64,000 nucleotides of DNA, from positions 3,286,001 to 3,350,000 of the forward strand of contig NZ_CP043727.1 of NCBI RefSeq assembly GCF_009831415.1. The letters are read 5' to 3'. The translations under genes were made by a program, and so were the position numbers. This DNA comes from Yersinia canariae. GTDB lineage: Bacteria; Pseudomonadota; Gammaproteobacteria; Enterobacterales; Enterobacteriaceae. A model generated the notes under the pieces. The model saw nothing but the letters and a program-made list of their open reading frames with translations, was not told where the DNA came from and searched no databases. The stretch's first letter is position 1; the number at the start of each line of letters is the position of its first letter. This document shows positions 59,509 to 64,000 of the stretch, one piece after another.

Positions 59509-59539
59509 TGACCCGCTTCCACTCCCACAGGTGGCGGGT
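59509..59539. terminator. Hairpin between convergent genes at 59.5 kb
   Basis: ACCCGC..CCAC and GTGG..CGGGT form an interrupted stem between the acyltransferase-like gene and the phosphatase gene, which converge. Confidence 0.65.
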
Positions 59540-59575
59540 TATCGGGGTGGTTATTGATGCTTACTCCCGGTTTTA

Positions 59576-60217
59576 TTATTGAATTTGAATCAAGGTCAGC
59601 GTGTTGCCGAATACTGCGCCAGTATCTATATAGAGCTGGTTTTTAAATAATGACGGTTTGACTAAAGGTGTATGGCCGAAAATAAATTTATTTGCTCCGC
59701 TAATCTCATGACTTTCTCCTTTCATGGACATGTTAAGGCGCTTACGGTTCCATATGACTAATTGCTCATCAACCATTTTGCCGTAAACATATTCATCAGA
59801 AGGATAATCAGCATGGGCGATAACATATTTCCCGCTGTCGGTCGTAATCTCAATCACCAACGGCAGTTGCCCAGTCTGCTTAATCAGCTGTTCAACTTGA
59901 TATTTCTTGTTTCCTTCCAATGAGAAAAACCAACGGCCACCATTTGCAATCCAGGTATCCACCTCACCACCAGCCAGCACATCAATAGCCATTTGTTCAT
60001 GATTACCACGAACAGCACGAAACCAATACGCATTAAGCAATTCAAAACATTCAGTATTCTGAGCTCCGCGATCAGCAAGATCACCCACAGAGACGAGCAA
60101 GTCAGAAGAGCGGTCAAAAGCAACACGGCCCAAGGTGTCCATCAGTTTTTTATAGCAGCCATGAATATCACCAACGACAAAGATACGTCGGTACTCACTG
60201 CCATTTATTTTTTGGTA
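59576..60217 (-). CDS. PrpA-like serine/threonine protein phosphatase
   Basis: A metallophosphatase of the lambda/PrpA (PphA) type; in E. coli such enzymes dephosphorylate proteins and link misfolding signals to envelope stress. 213 residues from ATG 60217, with GAGG 6 nt upstream. The three PPP motifs are GDIHG (about residue 18), GDLADRG and GNHE, with later metal His in AHADYP and FGHTP. Active enzyme expected. An in-frame TTG at 60238 is less likely. Neighbours are AT-rich accessory genes, so its partner is unknown. Confidence 0.93.
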   Translation of the reverse strand, partial: YQKINGSEYRRIFVVGDIHGCYKKLMDTLGRVAFDRSSDLLVSVGDLADRGAQNTECFELLNAYWFRAVRGNHEQMAIDVLAGGEVDTWIANGGRWFFSLEGNKKYQVEQLIKQTGQLPLVIEITTDSGKYVIAHADYPSDEYVYGKMVDEQLVIWNRKRLNMSMKGESHEISGANKFIFGHTPLVKPSLFKNQLYIDTGAVFGNTLTLIQIQ

Positions 60218-60238
60218 CATAACAGGCCTCACAGTCAA

Positions 60239-60510
60239 TGCATTGCCTATCTTAACTGTAGCTCAGCAGCTCAATTTTTGAGCGATTCACATCAAGTTCA
60301 GCAAAAAATAGAGCGGATGTTATGACCACCAACACATGTCTTTTTTTGTATGACCCATGAGTATCATGCCTGTAATCCTGCAAATGTATTTGGTCAAATG
60401 ATTGTGACGGGCATGAGCCTTGCTTGGCTAAGCTTCAATCTGACATGACAATGAGGGAGTGCGATGTCTATATCTGCGCGAAACCAGTTGTCTGGCACAG
60501 GCCATTATAG
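60239..60510. other. Spacer upstream of the phosphatase gene
   Basis: About 270 nt with no gene found in any frame with a plausible ribosome site. It holds the phosphatase promoter and nothing else recognised. Confidence 0.4.
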
Positions 60511-60536
60511 AATAAGCCGCCATTAGGCGGCTTATT
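60511..60536 (-). terminator. Hairpin after the 64-residue gene
   Basis: AATAAGCCGCC, loop ATTA, GGCGGCTTATT: a perfect 11-bp stem. It lies 34 nt past the stop of the minus-strand gene at 60570-60764. The T-run is short. Confidence 0.7.
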
Positions 60537-60569
60537 TAACGTTGAACGCACGACAAAACCGCCGCACTA

Positions 60570-60764
60570 TTACGCAGGCCGATATATGTCTCTGTAGTGA
60601 GCTAACCTTTCCCGGAAGAAATCGCATTCATCTGGAGAAAGTTTTGCTTCAATTTCATCAACATTAATTTTCTTTTTTTGATTTTCCATAAAAGCAACCG
60701 TGGATGCCACAAAGTCCAGGCTGGTATGGCAATATACTGAAACGAGTTTCTCAAGTGCTGACAT
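60570..60764 (-). CDS. Small protein of unknown function (64 residues)
   Basis: ATG 60764 with AGGAGG 6-7 nt upstream (a very strong site) and a hairpin after the stop support a real gene. It encodes MSALEKLVSVYCHTSLDFVA, then mostly charged alpha-helical sequence (KKKINVDEIEAKLSPDECDF) ending YRDIYRPA. No signal peptide or membrane helix. No domain is recognised; the C-terminal half is reminiscent of small nucleoid-associated or biofilm-related regulators, but this is not asserted. Confidence 0.75.
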   Translation of the reverse strand: MSALEKLVSVYCHTSLDFVASTVAFMENQKKKINVDEIEAKLSPDECDFFRERLAHYRDIYRPA

Positions 60765-61002
60765 GTTAACCTCCTCATGTGACCTAGCACGTCATATAAA
60801 ATAACACAAATAATTATATTTAAACTGGGACTCAAATCAAGCTACGGGGAATTAGTCACCGGTTAGCACCCGCATCCTGCGGATTCATTGATTTTGCTAA
60901 CTTTAAACTGAAGCGGAGTTATTTTGTTGTGGGTCGATGATTTTTAGCGGATTTTCCGTTATCGTTCGGATAGCCTTTTTAAAGTTTATAACGGGAACAG
61001 AA

Positions 61003-61083
61003 GTGAAAATAAGAAAAACAACACTGATTATGATAGCGATTGCGCTGGCGGTTTTCGCTTACACGTATTTTACCGGAGCCTAG
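61003..61083 (+). CDS. Candidate membrane peptide (26 residues)
   Basis: GTG 61003 to TAG 61081-61083. It encodes MKIRKTTLIMIAIALAVFAY and ends TYFTGA: a positively charged N-terminus followed by a single hydrophobic helix. A weak GGGAACAG ribosome site is upstream. It lies 13 nt before a monooxygenase-fold gene that lacks a good ribosome site of its own, so translational coupling is possible. Evidence is the frame, the helix and the spacing only. Confidence 0.45.
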   Translation: MKIRKTTLIMIAIALAVFAYTYFTGA

Positions 61084-61096
61084 CGCTATCAGCCCT

Positions 61097-61384
61097 ATGT
61101 TAAAAGTCATTGCTCACGATTTTATAAAACCAGAACACATCAGTATTGTCATGCCACTTTATAAGGAGCTAGTGGAAATGACAAAACTTGAACCTCTGTG
61201 TGTTTCCTATGATTTGTATATCAATCATAAAGATCCTGGCAACTTCGTATTTATTGAAGAGTGGCCAGACCAAGCTGCATTAGATATACATTGCGCCTCA
61301 GAACATTTCCGGCGACTGGTGCCACAGATAAATCAATATCAACGGAAAGAGTGCACATTCATTTTTATGCACTCTTTTGAATAA
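61097..61384 (+). CDS. Antibiotic-biosynthesis-monooxygenase-fold protein (YgiN-like)
   Basis: 95 residues of the ABM dimeric alpha/beta-barrel fold, like the quinol monooxygenase YgiN. Start MLKVIAHDFIKPEH (ATG 61097), the FVFIEEWPDQAALDIH segment and a final beta-strand (CTFIFMHSF) are typical. Catalytic residues are not conserved in this family, so the substrate is unknown. No good ribosome site was found at this ATG; TTG 61040 in frame is another candidate start. Confidence 0.85.
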   Translation: MLKVIAHDFIKPEHISIVMPLYKELVEMTKLEPLCVSYDLYINHKDPGNFVFIEEWPDQAALDIHCASEHFRRLVPQINQYQRKECTFIFMHSFE

Positions 61385-61392
61385 TATTGAAA

Positions 61393-61418
61393 AGCAACTT
61401 GCTACACAGCAAGTTGCT
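61393..61418. terminator. Terminator overlapping the ABC exporter stop codon
   Basis: AGCAACTTGCT, loop ACAC, AGCAAGTTGCT: a perfect 11-bp stem lying between two convergent genes. The last codons and stop of the minus-strand ABC gene (61402) lie within it. Confidence 0.8.
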
Positions 61419-63174
61419 CCTCTTCGTGATATTGATTCTGCCACATGGCTGCATATCGTCCGTTTTTCAGCAATAATTCTTCATGATCCCCGCGTTCAAC
61501 TATTGAGCCAGCGTCCATCACAATAATTTCATCGGCATCAATGATGGTCGATAAACGATGAGCAATAACCAGCGTAGTATGATTACGGCTAACTTCCCGC
61601 AGATGAGTCTGGATTTCGCGCTCAGTATGCGTATCTAGCGCACTGGTTGCTTCATCAAAAACCAAAATAGCCGGATTTTTAAGGATTGTACGCGCAATCG
61701 CCACCCGCTGTTTCTCACCACCGGATAACTTAAGACCGCGCTCCCCTACCCGCGTGTCATAACCATCAGGTAAGCTAATGATAAAATTATGGATATGAGC
61801 AAGTTTTGCAGCTCGGACTATCTCTTCGAAACTGGAAGAGGTTCGGCCATAAGCAATGTTATAACGCAACGTGTCATTAAACAGCACCGTATCTTGAGGC
61901 ACGATACCAATCGCCTCACGTAAACTCGCTTGAGTCACATTGCGAACATCCTGATTATCAATGTAAATTGCACCATCAGTTACATCATAAAAACGGAATA
62001 ATAAACGGGAAAGTGTTGACTTACCGGCCCCTGATGCCCCGACAACGGCCACCGTTTTACCCGCTGGGATGGTGAAACTCACTTTATTTAAAATAGGTCT
62101 GCGCGGATCATAACCAAAACTAACAGAGTCAAACCGCACTTCCCCCTTTGTCAGGTGTAAAGCCGAAGCATCGGGATGGTCGGTAATCTCTTTTTTTACC
62201 ATTAATAAATCGAGCATATTCTCCATATCAATCAGAGCCTGTCTGATTTCAGAATAAATAAACCCAAAGAAATTAAGCGGTTGATACAACTGAAGAAGAT
62301 AAGCATTTACCAACACGAAATCGCCAATAGTCATACGCCCCTGGGTGATACCTTTCGCCGCCATGGACATCATCACAACCAGCCCTATTGAGATAATGGC
62401 AGTTTGCCCCAAGCTTAATGCGGTATAACTGAATTGATTTTTTATTGCTGCGTATTCATACAGTTGCCGCGAGGTATTAAAGCGCTCAGCTTCGAACTGT
62501 TCATTACCAAAATATTTTACAGTTTCATAGTTTATTAGGCTGTCGATAGACTTCGTGTTAGCGTCCGAATTAGCTTGATTTAGCTCGCGCCGAAAACGAG
62601 TTCGCCAACTGACTGCCATCACGGTAAACAGAATATAGCAGACGACTGTCACCAGAATAGCGACCGCAAACCAGCCGTCTAATAGATGCCACATAATAAG
62701 AGAGACCAGTGTTATCTCAAATAAAATGGGGAATATAGAGAACAAGATACGTGAAAGTACTGTTGCAACTGCTTGTGTGCCACGTTCAATAGATAAGGAT
62801 AAACCGCCCGTTTGTCGGTCCAGATGAAAACGTAAACTTAACTCATGTAATTGTTTAAATACCCGTAAACCAAGTAAGCGCGTCGCGTTCTGACTCACAT
62901 GCACAAACATGACGTTACGCAATTCTTCAAATAAAGAAGCACTAATTCTCGCCACCCCATAAGCAATTATCAACGTAATGGGAATGGCCAGCATCTTGGC
63001 ACTTTCGCTGGTTAAAGTATCAACCATCGCCTTATAGGCAAGCGGAACCAGTGTCGTACTGACCTTAGAAATCACCATAAATATAACAGCGGCAATCAGG
63101 TAGTAACGGAGTTTCGGGTTATTTTTTGGCCACAGATAAGGCAGCAGGAACTTAAGTATTCGGGAGCGATCCAT
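61402..63174 (-). CDS. ABC transporter, Atm1/heavy-metal-tolerance type exporter
   Basis: A half-transporter of 590 residues working as a homodimer: a transmembrane domain with six helices (1-330) fused to an ATPase domain. The coupling-helix signature LINYETVKYFGNE marks the Atm1/ABCB7-HMT1 group, whose members export glutathione conjugates or metal-thiol compounds. Walker A GASGAGKST, signature LSGGEKQRVAIAR, Walker B ILVFDEATSALD and the H-loop AHRLSTI are complete. It starts at ATG 63174. The stop lies inside a terminator hairpin. No partner gene in the window; the substrate is not known. Confidence 0.93.
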   Translation of the reverse strand: MDRSRILKFLLPYLWPKNNPKLRYYLIAAVIFMVISKVSTTLVPLAYKAMVDTLTSESAKMLAIPITLIIAYGVARISASLFEELRNVMFVHVSQNATRLLGLRVFKQLHELSLRFHLDRQTGGLSLSIERGTQAVATVLSRILFSIFPILFEITLVSLIMWHLLDGWFAVAILVTVVCYILFTVMAVSWRTRFRRELNQANSDANTKSIDSLINYETVKYFGNEQFEAERFNTSRQLYEYAAIKNQFSYTALSLGQTAIISIGLVVMMSMAAKGITQGRMTIGDFVLVNAYLLQLYQPLNFFGFIYSEIRQALIDMENMLDLLMVKKEITDHPDASALHLTKGEVRFDSVSFGYDPRRPILNKVSFTIPAGKTVAVVGASGAGKSTLSRLLFRFYDVTDGAIYIDNQDVRNVTQASLREAIGIVPQDTVLFNDTLRYNIAYGRTSSSFEEIVRAAKLAHIHNFIISLPDGYDTRVGERGLKLSGGEKQRVAIARTILKNPAILVFDEATSALDTHTEREIQTHLREVSRNHTTLVIAHRLSTIIDADEIIVMDAGSIVERGDHEELLLKNGRYAAMWQNQYHEEEQLAV

Positions 63175-63535
63175 ATTTATGTCTTTGTCATCTCAGGTGA
63201 AATAGCAGTCATTATTTTTTTATATTCTGCCATGTATCAGTGTAATGACCTAATGAACAAGGCAATATTAAAACCCTGTTCACGTAACGCTATACACATG
63301 TGTCGGCCGCCATATGTGACAGCTATTTCAGTATGAACATGTTTGGCTGCAACATCAGCATCAACGTTTCTGATTCAGTTATATTCTACAGCCAACTTTA
63401 GCGAGTTTATTAGCGCATCCTTGTCGCGATTTGGTGTTTAAGTAACATATTATTTTTAAAAGCAGAATATCTTAACAAGCGGCTTTTGAATGACATTTTA
63501 ATATACATATTCAAAAGCCGCAGTTAACCGCATGT
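63175..63535 (-). other. ABC exporter / roxA spacer
   Basis: 361 nt without a gene. It holds the likely roxA 3' hairpin (63479-63521) and, beyond it, the AT-rich promoter region of the ABC gene. No operator recognised. Confidence 0.45.
63479..63521 (-). terminator. Long inverted repeat after roxA
   Basis: GCGGCTTTTGAAT and ATTCAAAAGCCGC, 13-bp perfect arms around an AT-rich loop of 17 nt. It begins 15 nt past the roxA stop on the minus strand. Probably the roxA terminator. Confidence 0.7.
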
Positions 63536-64000
63536 TTACTCGTCAAAGAACCAATAGCCCTGATTAATAAGATCAGTTAACTCAGCCACAAAAGCAGGAT
63601 TATGTAATGCTTCACCCAGCTTTTTTTGGTCAATAATGGTGTAACGACACATCGCATCAGCAGCTTTAGAGTCAACAGTTTCTAACCGCTCACTGTTGAT
63701 AAAGAAGCTATCTCCGACGTGCAAAACCCGCAACCCGCTCAGGCGGGTCAAGGTTTCGCCCTCCATCAGAGCATCGACAATTTCAGCTGATTCGTAAGGT
63801 GGCTCTGCTGGGGCAATGTCCAACTCATGGCGCGGTGTTGTTGCGAAGCGACCAAACCACTGTTTAAAATCTTCCGGCTGATTAATCATATCGATCATCA
63901 TCCCGCGCAGGCGGTCGAGTTCATACTCTTCAACCCGGCCAGGATGCTCACGGCAAGTTAAATCAGGATCACTATAATGCTCACCGCCCAAATCATTTTC
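63536..64000 (-). CDS. roxA: Ribosomal protein L16 3-hydroxylase RoxA (YcfD), 3' part
   Basis: An oxygenase that hydroxylates Arg81 of ribosomal protein L16. Only the last 154 codons or so are in the window; the frame is open at the right edge, so the JmjC-type Fe(II)-binding part and the start lie beyond. Recognised by the C-terminal YcfD sequence: FKQWFGRFATTPRHELDIAP, then EPPYESAEIVDALMEGETLTR and a final GYWFFDE. ATG or TTG codons near 63991 are internal and are not the start. Confidence 0.88.
   Translation of the reverse strand, partial: ENDLGGEHYSDPDLTCREHPGRVEEYELDRLRGMMIDMINQPEDFKQWFGRFATTPRHELDIAPAEPPYESAEIVDALMEGETLTRLSGLRVLHVGDSFFINSERLETVDSKAADAMCRYTIIDQKKLGEALHNPAFVAELTDLINQGYWFFDE

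Overview
The window is a chromosomal segment of an enterobacterium, most likely a Yersinia species or a close relative. Gene order from pgm-seqA through nag, asnB, the Met/Leu/Gln tRNA operon, miaB, gltIJKL, leuS, mrdAB, dacA, lip, tatE and crcB to cspE follows the corresponding Escherichia coli region in mirror orientation. The protein sequences are clearly those of a more distant enterobacterium, and a chitobiase gene sits beside chiPQ as in Serratia and Yersinia. This placement is by recognition; no database search was run.

Layout. 0-1.8 kb: an AT-rich orphan gene for an RTX (calcium-binding repeat) protein. 1.8-9.2 kb: pgm and seqA on the minus strand, ybfF, ybfE, an inserted chemoreceptor gene, flavodoxin and fur. 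9.4-23.1 kb: a chitin and amino-sugar block, chb-chiQ-chiP, glnS, nagE and the divergent nagBACD operon, with recognisable NagC, CRP and ChiX-type control sites. 23.4-26.0 kb: asnB with a sigma-54-type promoter, then a six-tRNA operon. 26.0-33.3 kb: ubiF, miaB and the ybeZ-ybeY-corC-lnt operon. 33.4-39.4 kb: a PPOX flavoprotein, gltIJKL, rihA and ybeL. 39.8-55.5 kb: leuS-lptE-holA-nadD, rsfS-rlmH-mrdA-mrdB-rlpA, dacA, ybeD, lipB, lipA, tatE and a MASE2-GGDEF diguanylate cyclase. 55.5-56.7 kb: a fluoride riboswitch and crcB, a candidate 36-residue membrane protein, and cspE. 56.8-61.4 kb: an AT-rich accessory stretch with a cold-shock-domain fusion, a LuxR-type regulator, an acyltransferase-3-like membrane protein whose expected catalytic His is Tyr, a PrpA-like phosphatase, a 64-residue unknown, a candidate 26-residue membrane peptide and a monooxygenase-fold protein. 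61.4-64.0 kb: an Atm1-type ABC exporter and the 3' part of roxA, cut by the window edge.

Functional links. ChiP admits chitooligosaccharides, Chb cleaves them, NagE imports GlcNAc, and NagA and NagB feed glycolysis. NagC and its predicted boxes at nagE/nagB and chiP join these genes into one regulon. The mrd-rlpA-dacA block makes the rod-shape peptidoglycan machinery, and lnt and lptE serve envelope lipoprotein and LPS assembly. LipB and LipA make lipoyl groups. The sigma-54-type sites before asnB and gltI suggest nitrogen control.

No wholly new multi-gene system is evident. The least explained items are the orphan RTX protein, the two candidate small membrane proteins, the 56.8-60.8 kb AT-rich islet, the 17-bp tandem repeat after chiQ and the unusual regulatory layout before gltI.
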